Source: Stenotrophomonas humi (GTDB taxonomy: Bacteria; Pseudomonadota; Gammaproteobacteria; Xanthomonadales; Xanthomonadaceae). From it: 64,000 nt of DNA. The notes under the pieces are model-generated. The model worked only from the letters and a program-made list of their open reading frames with translations, made no database searches and was not told the origin of the DNA. The stretch is taken from positions 1-64,000 of the forward strand of contig NZ_LDJI01000022.1 of the NCBI RefSeq assembly GCF_001431415.1, given 5' to 3'. The position numbers and the translations under genes were made by a program. Of this stretch, positions 18,089 through 26,413 are shown in pieces. Numbering within the stretch: the first letter of the stretch is position 1; every line of letters starts with the position of its first letter.

Positions 18089-19447
18089 ATGAAACTTGGC
18101 ATTGACTTCGGCACCAGCAATTCCGCCGCCGCCGCCCACGTTGACGGCAAGGTGGTCCCGGTTCAGTTCGGCGATGCGCTGCAGTTCCGCACCACGGTGT
18201 ACTTCCCCGAGGTGATGCGCGATCCCAACGACTTCGCGCTCACCCCGGCGCTGGAACAGCAGCTGGAAGAGCTGATCGACTCCGGCCGCCGCGCCTCACG
18301 TGCGGCCGGCACCAACCGCAGCCATGAGCAGCTGCGCAGCGACGCCATGCGCGTGGTGCGCCGGCAATGGATGGAAGAATGCATCCGCGAGCCGCAAAGC
18401 TCCACCAGCCTGCTGCAGAACGCGGTCTACGGTGACGATGCGCTGGAGGCCTATTTCGAAGAGAACGAAGGCAATCTGGTGCAGAGCCCCAAATCGATGC
18501 TGGGCTACAACCTGCATCCGCGTGCCAAGCAGACCATCACCGGCATCGCCACGCACATCCTCGAACACATCCGCCTGACCGCCTCCAAGCAGCTGGGCCA
18601 GAACGTGCGCAGCGCGCTGCTCGGCCGCCCGGTGCAGTTCCGCAGTTCCATCGGTGAGGCCGGCAACGCCCAGGCGCTGGACATCCTGCGCGGCGCCGCA
18701 TTGGCGGCCGGTTTCGATGAAGTGGAGTTCCTGGAAGAACCTGCCGCAGCCGCCATGCATTACCACGCGGTCAGCGACAGCCGCCATGAAGCGGTGATCG
18801 TGGACGTCGGCGGTGGTACCACCGATATCGCTCACGCCAGCGTCGGCGGCAGCCAGGCACCGCAGATCCATCGCGCCTGGGGTATCGCGCGCGGCGGCAC
18901 CGACGTCGACCTCGCGCTGAGCCTGGCCGGGTACATGCCGCTGTTCGGGCGCGGCATCACCCGCGTGCCGGCGCATCACTATGTGGAGGCGGCAATGGTG
19001 CAGGACATGCCGCGCCAGCGCGATTTCCGCCACCACGACTACGCCGCCGTCGATGCACCGTACGGGCCGCGCCTGCAGGCACTGCAGGACACCGGCAACA
19101 CCGCGCGCCTGTATCGCGCGGTGGAGCACTGCAAGATCGCGCTGAGCAGCAATGAGAGCCACGCCAGCGCGCTGGATTTCATCGAGCCCGGTTTGAATGT
19201 GGAAACCGATGCGCCGCATCTCACGGCGGCGGCAGGCAACTATCTGAGCGAGCTGGAAACCCTGTTGAAACAGGTGCGCGAAGACATCGGCCATGACCCG
19301 GCGGCGGTGTTCCTCACCGGCGGCATGTCACGCGCAGGCTATGTGCAGCGCACCGCAGCGGCGGCGTTCCCGGGTGCGACGCTGGTGCACGGTGATCCGT
19401 CGTTCGGCGTGGTGCAGGGATTGGCGCTGGCCGCAGCGCAGGACTGA
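18089..19447 (+). CDS. Hsp70-like ATPase (YegD-type, no substrate-binding domain)
   Basis: 452 residues. Actin/Hsp70 ATPase motifs are present: LGIDFGTSNSAAA (phosphate 1, at the start), EAVIVDVGGGTTDIA (phosphate 2, near 235) and FLTGGMSRAGYVQ (adenosine site, near 410). DnaK is about 640 residues; this protein ends with the ATPase domain and lacks the beta-sandwich substrate-binding part, as in YegD. The role is unknown. ATG 18089 begins exactly at the phosphate-1 strand. Followed by repeat copy c. Confidence 0.88.
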   Translation: MKLGIDFGTSNSAAAAHVDGKVVPVQFGDALQFRTTVYFPEVMRDPNDFALTPALEQQLEELIDSGRRASRAAGTNRSHEQLRSDAMRVVRRQWMEECIREPQSSTSLLQNAVYGDDALEAYFEENEGNLVQSPKSMLGYNLHPRAKQTITGIATHILEHIRLTASKQLGQNVRSALLGRPVQFRSSIGEAGNAQALDILRGAALAAGFDEVEFLEEPAAAAMHYHAVSDSRHEAVIVDVGGGTTDIAHASVGGSQAPQIHRAWGIARGGTDVDLALSLAGYMPLFGRGITRVPAHHYVEAAMVQDMPRQRDFRHHDYAAVDAPYGPRLQALQDTGNTARLYRAVEHCKIALSSNESHASALDFIEPGLNVETDAPHLTAAAGNYLSELETLLKQVREDIGHDPAAVFLTGGMSRAGYVQRTAAAAFPGATLVHGDPSFGVVQGLALAAAQD

Positions 19448-19487
19448 GGCGCAGCCCAGCTCACTCCCGGGCGGAGCGAAACATAGC

Positions 19488-19778
19488 CGCTCTCCCGCGA
19501 GCGGGACGAAGAGGGTCGTTTGCGAACCATTGGTTCGCGATCTGATGAGTGCCCTTGCGCCAGTGCAAGGGCCGGGGCGCGGAGCGGGGATTGGGGTGAG
19601 GGCGCTTTTGATCTTCGGCGTTGGCTTTCAATCAAGGCCGTCCAAAGCCAAAAAGCTCCCCTCATCCGCCCCTTCGGGGCACCTGCATTCGGCACATCCT
19701 TGTGCCTCACCCGCTGGGCGGCTTCGCCGTGCAACTCGGCAGTCCTGCCGAGTTGTCGTCCCGTAAACGGGAGAAGGG
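19488..19778 (+). repeat. Composite two-hairpin intergenic repeat, copy c (longest)
   Basis: Occupies most of the 377-base gap between the convergent Hsp70-like and DUF4097 genes. It opens CTCTCCCGCGAGCGGGA and shares with copy b the segment GTGCAAGGGCCGGGGCGCGG. It then has GGGATTGGGGTGAGGGC (near 19586), CCCCTCATCCGCCCC-TTCGGGGCACCT (near 19658-19684), and a ~70-base insertion ahead of the closing CGGGAGAAGGG at 19768-19778. The insertion contains its own hairpin (CAACTCGGCAG / CTGCCGAGTTG). Confidence 0.7.
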
Positions 19779-19824
19779 ATGGAGTTCGAATTTTTCTCGT
19801 TCCTCAGTTACATCGAACGCTGAA

Positions 19825-20718
19825 TCACCGCCCGCTCAGACTCACCCGAACATCGCCCGAATGCGCGTTGATGGAGATATCACCATCTCCACCGCCGATA
19901 CGCGCATCCAGACTGCTGCCGGGACCATAGCGGGGGCGCTCCACCTGCCCTACGTCGGACTTGATGTCCCCGCTGAAGGTGTTGACCTTCAACTGTGCCG
20001 AGGTACGTGCCGGCAGCGTCAGCGTCACCGGCGCGCTCACCGTCTGCAGGCTGATGCGCCCCCCCGGCTGCAGGCCGGAACTACGAACGCCCAGGTTGCC
20101 CGAAACGGTTTCCGCATTGAGCCGCTGCACCGCCGACAGGTCCAGGCTGATACCACCGGACACCGAATTGGCGGTGACTTCACCACCACTTCCACCGGCG
20201 GTATTGATACCCCCACTCACCGTGCGCACGTCCAGGCGCGTGGTACGCAACTGCGTGCGGATTGAACCACTGACCGTATTGAGTTCGGCTTCCTCGGCCT
20301 GTCCGTTGGCGGTGATGGCGCCGCTGACCGTCGTCGTCTGCAGGCGGCGCAGGTCGACATCGGCCACATCCACCCCGGCACTCACCGTACTGGTCTGCAG
20401 CTGAGCAGCGCGCGGCACCCGCAACTCCAGCGTCGCGCCACGACTGCTGCGACCGTTCTGCGGATACACCACCTTGAACTGCACGCGGTTGGCACTGTTC
20501 TCCACATCCAGGCGCTGCCCGTCGCCCAATGTGCCGGAGAGCTGCACTTCATTGCGATCCCAGCCGCGCACGGTGACCGACCCGGCGATATTGCTCAGTT
20601 CAACCCGGCCGCCGCTGGACAGCGGCAGGCGCTGGTTGACCGTGCTTTGCGCCAGGGCTGACGACAGGGGCGCCAACAGCAGCGTGGCGACCAGCACATT
20701 CCTCAGAGAGGCTTTCAT
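19825..20718 (-). CDS. DUF4097 beta-repeat secreted protein
   Basis: 297 residues with a signal peptide (cleavage near SSALAQ). The mature part is built of about nine beta-strand units carrying a T-V-S-G-like turn (TTVSGAI, NTVSGSI, RTVSGGI, NSVSGGI, ETVSGNL and so on), the hallmark of DUF4097 proteins, which probably form a right-handed beta-helix or ladder. Third gene of the sigma/anti-sigma operon: it follows the anti-sigma stop by 11 bases. The biochemical role is unknown; a cell-envelope sensor or target protein is an inference from the operon. Confidence 0.85.
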   Translation of the reverse strand: MKASLRNVLVATLLLAPLSSALAQSTVNQRLPLSSGGRVELSNIAGSVTVRGWDRNEVQLSGTLGDGQRLDVENSANRVQFKVVYPQNGRSSRGATLELRVPRAAQLQTSTVSAGVDVADVDLRRLQTTTVSGAITANGQAEEAELNTVSGSIRTQLRTTRLDVRTVSGGINTAGGSGGEVTANSVSGGISLDLSAVQRLNAETVSGNLGVRSSGLQPGGRISLQTVSAPVTLTLPARTSAQLKVNTFSGDIKSDVGQVERPRYGPGSSLDARIGGGDGDISINAHSGDVRVSLSGR

Positions 20719-20729
20719 GGATTGCTCCT

Positions 20730-21266
20730 TCAGGTGGAAAGTCCGGCGCCACTGAGGCCTTGCCGGGTGAGTTCAAGACGCAACGCGTAGGTGCGCTGCA
20801 GTTGCCCGAGCAGGAAACCTGCCTGCGGGCTTTGATCGATGGCCTGGCGGATGTCGCCGGCGCTGGCATCAAGCTCCTGCAGTGCCGGCATCAGCTCGGC
20901 GGGCACGCTGTCCTGCGGAATCGTGGCGATGGCCAGCCGATACTCATGGGTCAAGGCATTGGCCTGCGCCTGCAGGGGCGACGCCACTCGCGGACGATCC
21001 TGCGGCAGCCACAACGCCACCGTACCGACCAGCGCCAGTACCGCCGCTGCGGCGCCGGCATACCACGGCCAATGGCGAGGTTCCCTGTGAACGACCGGAC
21101 GCAGCATCGAGGGCGTCACCACGACCGGCAGCGGCTGCCGGGGCTGCTGCAGTTCAGCGGCAATGCGCTGCCAGACCACCGCCGACGGAACACGCTCGGC
21201 CGGCAGTTCGCGCAGGCGGCGGACCAGGTCGTCGTTGTCGTACTCGTTTTCGTCGTTTTGATTCAT
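20730..21266 (-). CDS. Single-pass membrane anti-sigma factor candidate
   Basis: 178 residues. The N-terminal ~60 are cytoplasmic and charged (DDLVRRLRELPAERVPSAVVWQRI). One transmembrane segment lies at about 67-86 (WPWYAGAAAAVLALVGTVAL), followed by a periplasmic helical tail. No HxxxCxxC zinc motif is seen, so it is not a ZAS-type anti-sigma. Its start overlaps the stop of the sigma factor gene (ATGA at 21263-21266), the classic arrangement for a cognate pair. The function is inferred from layout and position. Confidence 0.75.
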   Translation of the reverse strand: MNQNDENEYDNDDLVRRLRELPAERVPSAVVWQRIAAELQQPRQPLPVVVTPSMLRPVVHREPRHWPWYAGAAAAVLALVGTVALWLPQDRPRVASPLQAQANALTHEYRLAIATIPQDSVPAELMPALQELDASAGDIRQAIDQSPQAGFLLGQLQRTYALRLELTRQGLSGAGLST

Positions 21267-21844
21267 CGTACTTCTCCAAGCCGCACCCGCAGCAAGCCAC
21301 GGGCGCGGTGCAACTGTGCTTTGGAACTCCCGACCGCCATCTGCAGTTCCGTGGCGATCTCCTGGTGTTTCCAGCCTTCAATGTCGTGCAGCACCAGCAC
21401 TGCGCGGGCGCGCGGCGGAAGGGTCTGCAGCGCGCGTTCCAGATCCATCCCGGCAGCATTGCAGCGCGCGGGGGCGGCCATCTCCGACAACTGCTCCATG
21501 CCGTCTTCACCGACATCCAGCGATTCGAAGGTGGCGCTGGCGCGCAGTTCCATCAGTGCGGTGTTCACCGCCAGCCGATGCAGCCAGGTGCCCAGCGCGC
21601 TCTCGAAGCGGAACTGCGGCAACTTGCGCCAGGCCTGGATGAAGGTTTCCTGCAGCACATCCTCGGCGCGGCTGGCATTGCCGCCGCACAGTCGCCACAG
21701 CAACGCGTTCAACTTCGGCGCGTGGCGGCGGTAGATGCGCTCGTAGGCGTGCACATCGCCGGCAGCGGCGGCTCGGGCCAGCGCGGCGTCGTCCACGGCG
21801 GGCGATGAAGGGGCGGCGGTCACGGTGGCGTTGAGCATATCCAT
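21263..21844 (-). CDS. ECF-type RNA polymerase sigma factor
   Basis: 193 residues from ATG 21844 (a second ATG at 21838 is also possible). Region 2 shows RAEDVLQETFIQAWRKLPQF; region 4 shows LPPRARAVLVLHDIEGW and a helix-turn-helix HQEIATELQMAVGSSKAQLHRAR. It should direct transcription of an envelope-related regulon, probably including its own operon. The frame continues upstream to 21955, but the extra 37 residues are Arg-rich and not sigma-like. No clear -35/-10 for an ECF factor was found upstream. Confidence 0.9.
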   Translation of the reverse strand: MDMLNATVTAAPSSPAVDDAALARAAAAGDVHAYERIYRRHAPKLNALLWRLCGGNASRAEDVLQETFIQAWRKLPQFRFESALGTWLHRLAVNTALMELRASATFESLDVGEDGMEQLSEMAAPARCNAAGMDLERALQTLPPRARAVLVLHDIEGWKHQEIATELQMAVGSSKAQLHRARGLLRVRLGEVR

Positions 21845-22062
21845 TGGATGCAGCAACCGGGCAAAAGGTTTAAACACCCGCGCGTTGGCAGCCCGCGCCC
21901 GCATCGCCGACAATCGCCTCCCCCACCGTTGCCGATTCATGTTCCGGGCATCCACTCACCCCTTCGCGGTGGTGAGCGCCGGACACCCGGCATAACCACC
22001 ACGCCAGCAGACCGGCGTACTGCAGACTCCCCGGGTGCCTGCAGTCAGCAAGGAGATTGAAG

Positions 22063-22644
22063 ATGAAGCAGTACCTGCCACCCTCGATGCATGACTGGAT
22101 CGGCCCGCTGACCACCGGTTTGAACATCGTCGCGATCCTGCTGGTGGCCTTGCTGCTGCGCCTGCTGACCCGCCGCCTGCTGTCCCGCCTGGGCCGCCAC
22201 TACACCCTGCCGCAGCCCATCGAGATGGCCATCCGCCGGCTGTCCAGCTTCATCATCTGGACGGTCACGGCGCTGGCGGTGCTGGACCGGATTGGGGTGC
22301 AGCCATCGGTGCTGTGGACCGCCTTCACCGGGTTTGCCGCAGTGGGCGCGGTGGCGTTCTTCGCGGCGTGGAGCGTGCTGTCCAACGTGTTCTGCACGTT
22401 CCTGATCTTCACCACCCGCCCGTTCCGCCTGGGCGACCAGATCGAACTGCTGGAAAACGGCGAGAAGCCGGGACTGAAAGGCAGCGTGGTGGACATCAAC
22501 CTGATCTACACCACCCTGCATGAGATCGGTGGCCCGGCCGAGGGCACCTTGATGCAGATCCCCAACAGCCTGTTCTTCCAGCGCGGCCTGCGTCGCTGGC
22601 GCGGGGGGGAGCCAGTGCACGGGGTGATCGAAGGGGATGGTTGA
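22063..22644 (+). CDS. Small mechanosensitive channel, MscS family
   Basis: 193 residues. Three hydrophobic segments (about 15-37, 60-80, 83-108) precede the MscS beta domain. The pore-lining helix is seen in TAFTGFAAVGAVAFFAAWSV, and the beta domain as RPFRLGDQIEL...GSVVDINLIYTTL. Shorter than E. coli MscS (286), with the C-terminal alpha/beta cage mostly missing. ATG 22063 follows AAGGAG (22050-22055) at seven bases; an in-frame TTG at 22057 is less likely. Confidence 0.88.
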   Translation: MKQYLPPSMHDWIGPLTTGLNIVAILLVALLLRLLTRRLLSRLGRHYTLPQPIEMAIRRLSSFIIWTVTALAVLDRIGVQPSVLWTAFTGFAAVGAVAFFAAWSVLSNVFCTFLIFTTRPFRLGDQIELLENGEKPGLKGSVVDINLIYTTLHEIGGPAEGTLMQIPNSLFFQRGLRRWRGGEPVHGVIEGDG

Positions 22645-22684
22645 GGGAAGACCGGTCGCAGTTGGAGCCGAGAAAGAGTTCCCT

Positions 22685-22825
22685 CCCTTCTCCCCTTGCG
22701 GAAAAAGGTGCCCCGTAGGAGCGGATGAGGGGAGCTTTGGGCTTTGAGCCGTTTCTACTGAGAGCAAGTACTGAAGATCTAGAGCGCCCTCACCCCAACC
22801 CCTCTCCCGCGTGCGGGAGAGGGGC
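22685..22825 (-). repeat. Composite two-hairpin intergenic repeat, copy d
   Basis: Reverse orientation relative to copies a-c: CCCTTCTCCCC...GGTGCCCCG...GCGGATGAGGGG (22685-22732), a ~55-base spacer, then GCCCTCACCCCAACCCCTC and the clean hairpin CTCTCCCGC/GCGGGAGAG ending near 22825. The rest of the 361-base gap before sotB (to 23005) holds a possible short leader ORF and presumably the sotB promoter. Confidence 0.75.
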
Positions 22826-22915
22826 TTTGGCATTCTGGCTTTCGGTGAGCCCGCAACGCCCTTGCACTCACCCCGTGCGCGCTGAGCCGCTGCCGGTCAA
22901 CCAGCCAGCCGCCCT

Positions 22916-23002
22916 ATGAATCACAGCATTTCACTCGTGCTGCGCCGCAACATGCGAAAATCGTCACTGATTCCCCGGTCTTTCCGACCGCACCCTTCGT
23001 AA
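22916..23002 (+). other. Possible 28-codon leader ORF upstream of sotB
   Basis: ATG 22916 to TAA 23002 encodes 28 basic, Ser/Arg-rich residues and stops 3 bases before the sotB ATG. Tight coupling of this kind can be regulatory, but no ribosome site, hairpin or conservation is visible here, so it may be chance. Confidence 0.2.
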
Positions 23003-23005
23003 ACG

Positions 23006-24265
23006 ATGTCCTCCTCAGCCAACTCTCCCTGCTCTGCCTGCCCGGCAGACACCACATCGCCCGTTGCCGTGATCCCGGCCGAGCCGAGCGATCGCCAACG
23101 CTGGTTCAGCGTCATCGCGCTGGCCTTGGCCGCATTCGTGTTCAACACCAGCGAGTTCGTCCCGGTGGGGCTGTTGAGCGATATCGGCGGGGCGTTCGGC
23201 ATGCCCATCGAGCATGTCGGACTGATGTTGACCATCTATGCCTGGGTGGTGGCACTGACCTCGCTGCCCTGCATGCTGCTCACCCGCAATTTCGACCGGC
23301 GCAAACTGCTGCTGGGTGTATTCGCGCTGTTCATCGCCAGCCATGTGCTGTCCGGCATTGCATGGAGCTATCCGGTCCTGATGGCCAGCCGCATCGGCAT
23401 CGCACTTGCACATGCGGTGTTCTGGTCGATCACCGCATCGCTGGCGGTGCGCATGGCGCCCGAAGGCAAGCGTCCGCAGGCACTCGGCCTGTTGGCCACC
23501 GGCACCTCGGTGGCGATGGTGCTTGGCATTCCGCTGGGCCGCATTGTCGGTGAGTGGCTGGGTTGGCGCGTTACTTTCATGGCGATCGGCGGCGTCGCGC
23601 TGCTGGTGTCGCTGGTGCTGGCGCGCCTGCTGCCTGCCCTGCCCAGCCAGAACAGCGGCTCGGCCAGCAGCATCCCGCTGCTGCTGCGACGCCCGGCGCT
23701 GATGGCGTTGTACGTGCTGGTGGCGGTGGTGATCTCGGCACAGTTCACCGGCTACAGCTACATCGAGCCGTTCGTGCAGAAGATCGGCGGCTTCGATGCC
23801 CACGTCACTACCTTGGTACTGCTGCTGTTCGGCGGCATGGGCTTCATCGGCAGCGTGCTGTTTTCGCGCTACGGCCTGCGTTGGCCGCGCGGTTTCCTGT
23901 TGACCGCCATCGGCACCCTGGCTGCCTGCCTGTTGCTGCTGCGCACCGGCCTGGGCAATGCATGGATGCTGTACGTGCTGGTCTCGGTGTGGGGCGTGGC
24001 GATGATCTCCTTCGCGCTGTCGATGCAGTCCAAGGTGCTCACCCTGGCCTCCGACGCCACCGATGTGGCGATGGCGCTGTTCTCCGGCATCTTCAACATC
24101 GGCATCGGTGCCGGTGCGTTGATCGGCAGCCAGGTCAGCCTGCACCTGGGCATGCAGCACATCGGCCTGGTCGGTGGGCTGATCGCCACGGCCGGCTGGC
24201 TGTGGTGCACGTTTGCATTGCTGCGCTGGAGCGGCAGTTTCCGGGTACCCGCCACCCGACACTGA
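23006..24265 (+). CDS. sotB: Sugar efflux transporter, MFS family
   Basis: 419 residues with twelve hydrophobic segments. Strong sequence character of E. coli SotB/Yde[18 protein letters not shown] near the N-terminus, [38 protein letters not shown] and [23 protein letters not shown]. It exports arabinose and related sugars or their toxic phosphates by proton antiport. The N-terminal ~30 residues are longer than in E. coli and carry two cysteines (CSACPAD). Monocistronic or with the GNAT gene 76 bases downstream. Confidence 0.93.
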   Translation: MSSSANSPCSACPADTTSPVAVIPAEPSDRQRWFSVIALALAAFVFNTSEFVPVGLLSDIGGAFGMPIEHVGLMLTIYAWVVALTSLPCMLLTRNFDRRKLLLGVFALFIASHVLSGIAWSYPVLMASRIGIALAHAVFWSITASLAVRMAPEGKRPQALGLLATGTSVAMVLGIPLGRIVGEWLGWRVTFMAIGGVALLVSLVLARLLPALPSQNSGSASSIPLLLRRPALMALYVLVAVVISAQFTGYSYIEPFVQKIGGFDAHVTTLVLLLFGGMGFIGSVLFSRYGLRWPRGFLLTAIGTLAACLLLLRTGLGNAWMLYVLVSVWGVAMISFALSMQSKVLTLASDATDVAMALFSGIFNIGIGAGALIGSQVSLHLGMQHIGLVGGLIATAGWLWCTFALLRWSGSFRVPATRH

Positions 24266-24341
24266 TACCCGGCAGCCTTCGCACCCGGCCACCTCCACTG
24301 CCGTTATGCTCGGCGCAGGACAGGGCAGACAGGGGCGGCCG

Positions 24342-24860
24342 ATGGACTCAACCAGCACACTTCGCGATGCGACCGCTGCTGATGCCGGCGCACTCAGCGC
24401 ACTGGTCACCCCGCTGGCCCGGCACCTGCTCGACGCTGCTACCGGCGCCAGTGCCCATGCCTTTCTTGCCACGCTCACGCCCGACAGCTTTGCCCAGCGC
24501 CTGGCGTCACCGCAGTTTGCGCACTATCTCCTCGAGCGCGATGACCAGCTGTGCGGCATGATCGCGATGCGTGACGGCAGCCATATCCATCACCTGTTCG
24601 TGAACCGCAGCACGCGGCATCAAGGCATCGCCCGCAGGCTGTGGGAACACGCGCTGCACGTCCACGGCCGTCGCGACTACACGGTCAATTCCTCGGAAGT
24701 GGCGGTACCGGTCTACGAGAAATTCGGTTTCGCTGCCAAGGCCGCGCCGCAGACGGTCAAGGGTGTGCGCTTCGTATTGATGGAACGACCACGCCTGGTG
24801 CGGCCAGTGGTCCAGAAGCAGTACCTCAACGAACTGCTGCCGCAGAACGGCAAGCACTAG
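24342..24860 (+). CDS. GNAT family N-acetyltransferase
   Basis: 172 residues. The acetyl-CoA loop is seen in HHLFVNRSTRHQGIARRLW (about residues 84-102), the R/Q-x-x-G-x-G/A signature, followed by VPVYEKFGFAAK, the beta-5/alpha-4 turn. The acceptor cannot be predicted. ATG 24342 chosen over upstream in-frame codons because the conserved N-terminal strand starts right after it. It overlaps the end of the convergent zinc-finger gene by four bases. Confidence 0.88.
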   Translation: MDSTSTLRDATAADAGALSALVTPLARHLLDAATGASAHAFLATLTPDSFAQRLASPQFAHYLLERDDQLCGMIAMRDGSHIHHLFVNRSTRHQGIARRLWEHALHVHGRRDYTVNSSEVAVPVYEKFGFAAKAAPQTVKGVRFVLMERPRLVRPVVQKQYLNELLPQNGKH

Positions 24861-25123
24861 CGCAGCTGGCTGTCCTTGCTGCCGCGCCGGTTATAACCAC
24901 TGGCGCTGGCATCTTCGGCATCGTGTGCCTGCTGGCAGGCAACACACAGGCGCACGCCTGGCACCGCCTTGCGCCGCGCATCGGGGATGGGCGCGTCACA
25001 TTCCTCGCAATGTTCCAGGCTGGGGCCGCTGGGCATGCGGCTGCGCGCACGCTTGATCGCGTCCTCTACCGTGGCGTCAATTTGATCCTGAACGGCGGTA
25101 TCGCCCGCCCAACCGGTGGCCAT
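24857..25123 (-). CDS. DksA/TraR C4-type zinc finger protein (YbiI-like)
   Basis: 88 residues: MATGWAGDTAVQDQI, an internal CEEC...CVAC zinc finger and the ending GYNRRGSKDSQLR, which match the YbiI family closely along the full length. Members are DksA-like small proteins that may bind RNA polymerase's secondary channel, but they lack DksA's long coiled coil. ATG 25123 matches the family start; ATG 25150 would add nine residues. Confidence 0.92.
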   Translation of the reverse strand: MATGWAGDTAVQDQIDATVEDAIKRARSRMPSGPSLEHCEECDAPIPDARRKAVPGVRLCVACQQAHDAEDASASGYNRRGSKDSQLR

Positions 25124-25214
25124 GGCTGGATGCTCCGTAGTAACCGGCATCCAGCCTAGCGCAGTTGCCAGAGTGCAAGGTCAACGTTGCCACAACGGCC
25201 AATACCACAGGCGC

Positions 25215-25769
25215 TCACCACATCAGATCGTCAGGCACCTGGAACTGGGCATAGTAGGCATCGTCCTCGGCATTGCCGGTGGAGATGGGGGTGTCCTCGC
25301 TCTGGCCGTGGTCGAGCACGATCAGCTCGGCAGCGCGCGTGCGTACCTGCTCGGCAGCCACCCGTGCCAGCAGCTCGAACCCATCGCCATGGCGCACCAC
25401 CACCAGCGCACCGGCCGCCAGCTGCTTGCGCAGGGCCTCGCTGACCAGCAGGGTCCGGATGATTTCGCCGTCGTTGAAGCGGTACTCCAACTCACCGCCA
25501 CGCGGCAGTTTGCGGTCGCTGATGATCTGCCGCGCCTGCGCGCGCAGTTCGTCGGCACGGCGCAGGGCATTACGCTCAGCCGCCAGCTCGCGGTCCTTTT
25601 CAGCCTTTTCAGCACGCACGCGGTCGGCCTCGCGCTGGCTTTCGGTCGGCGCCGCCGGGCCTTTGCCATGGCGCGCCTTGACCTGTTCACGGGCCACCTG
25701 GGATACCTGGGATTTCTTCACCAGCCCAGCCTTGAGCAGTTGTTCCTGCAGCGGATTTGCCTTTGCCAT
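25215..25769 (-). CDS. DUF2058 family protein
   Basis: 184 residues starting MAKANPLQEQLLKAGLV. It has a basic, helix-prone middle with many Arg/Lys/Glu (a coiled-coil look, about 40-80) and the ending FQVPDDLMW. This is DUF2058 (YaiL-like), a nucleoprotein/polysome-associated family of unknown role. The frame stays open upstream through the opposing metallopeptidase gene, but that part is a shadow. Divergent from the YgjP-type gene. Confidence 0.88.
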   Translation of the reverse strand: MAKANPLQEQLLKAGLVKKSQVSQVAREQVKARHGKGPAAPTESQREADRVRAEKAEKDRELAAERNALRRADELRAQARQIISDRKLPRGGELEYRFNDGEIIRTLLVSEALRKQLAAGALVVVRHGDGFELLARVAAEQVRTRAAELIVLDHGQSEDTPISTGNAEDDAYYAQFQVPDDLMW

Positions 25770-25850
25770 CGTCGTATTCGTGTTCTGTTGCCGATGGCTG
25801 CCATGATACCCATCGGCTCCCCACCCCGCCCGCAAATCCGTACACCGACG

Positions 25851-26348
25851 ATGCAGACCCTGAAGTACCTGAATGGCTATCCCGAACCCCTGCAGCAACG
25901 CGCCCGCGAGCTGCTGGCAGAAGGCAAGCTCGGCGAGGCGGTTCGCCGCCGCTATGCGCAGCCGCACGCAGTGCGCAACGACCGCCAGCTGTACGACTAT
26001 GTGCAGACGCTGAAAGACCGCCATCTGCGCCAGTCGCAGCCCTTGGGCAAGGTGCTCTACGACGCCAAGCTGCAGGTGGTGAAGCACGCGCTGGGCACGC
26101 ATACGGCCATCTCGCGCAACCACGGCGGCAAGCTCAAGGCCAGCCGTGAAATCCGCATTGCCAGCGTGTTCCGCGAGGCCCCGGCCGAGTTCCTGCGGAT
26201 GATCGTGGTGCACGAGCTGGCGCACATCAAAGAGGCCGATCACAACAAGGCCTTTTACCAGTTGTGTCTGCACATGGAGCCGGATTACCACCAGTTGGAG
26301 TTCGATATGCGCCTGTATTTGACCGCGCTGGAACACGAACCGCGCTGA
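25851..26348 (+). CDS. YgjP/DUF45-type metallopeptidase
   Basis: 165 residues. Zinc motif HELAH (about 124-128) with a downstream NKAFYQLC-Glu segment, in the WLM/DUF45 style of small zincins. Starts MQTLKYLNGYP. Proteolytic function is predicted only from the HExxH motif, and the substrate is unknown. ATG 25851 lies on the expected family length; upstream extension overlaps the DUF2058 gene on the other strand. Confidence 0.85.
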   Translation: MQTLKYLNGYPEPLQQRARELLAEGKLGEAVRRRYAQPHAVRNDRQLYDYVQTLKDRHLRQSQPLGKVLYDAKLQVVKHALGTHTAISRNHGGKLKASREIRIASVFREAPAEFLRMIVVHELAHIKEADHNKAFYQLCLHMEPDYHQLEFDMRLYLTALEHEPR

Positions 26349-26413
26349 CCCCTGTGTTCGCGACTGCGACGCATCGGCGCTACACTCCCCGCCCGCCGTA
26401 GAACACCGTATCC

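Noticed and set aside
25770..26336. Long N-terminal extension of the DUF2058 gene
   Set aside because: The extension is the antisense shadow of the YgjP-type gene; the family start is MAKANPLQEQL.
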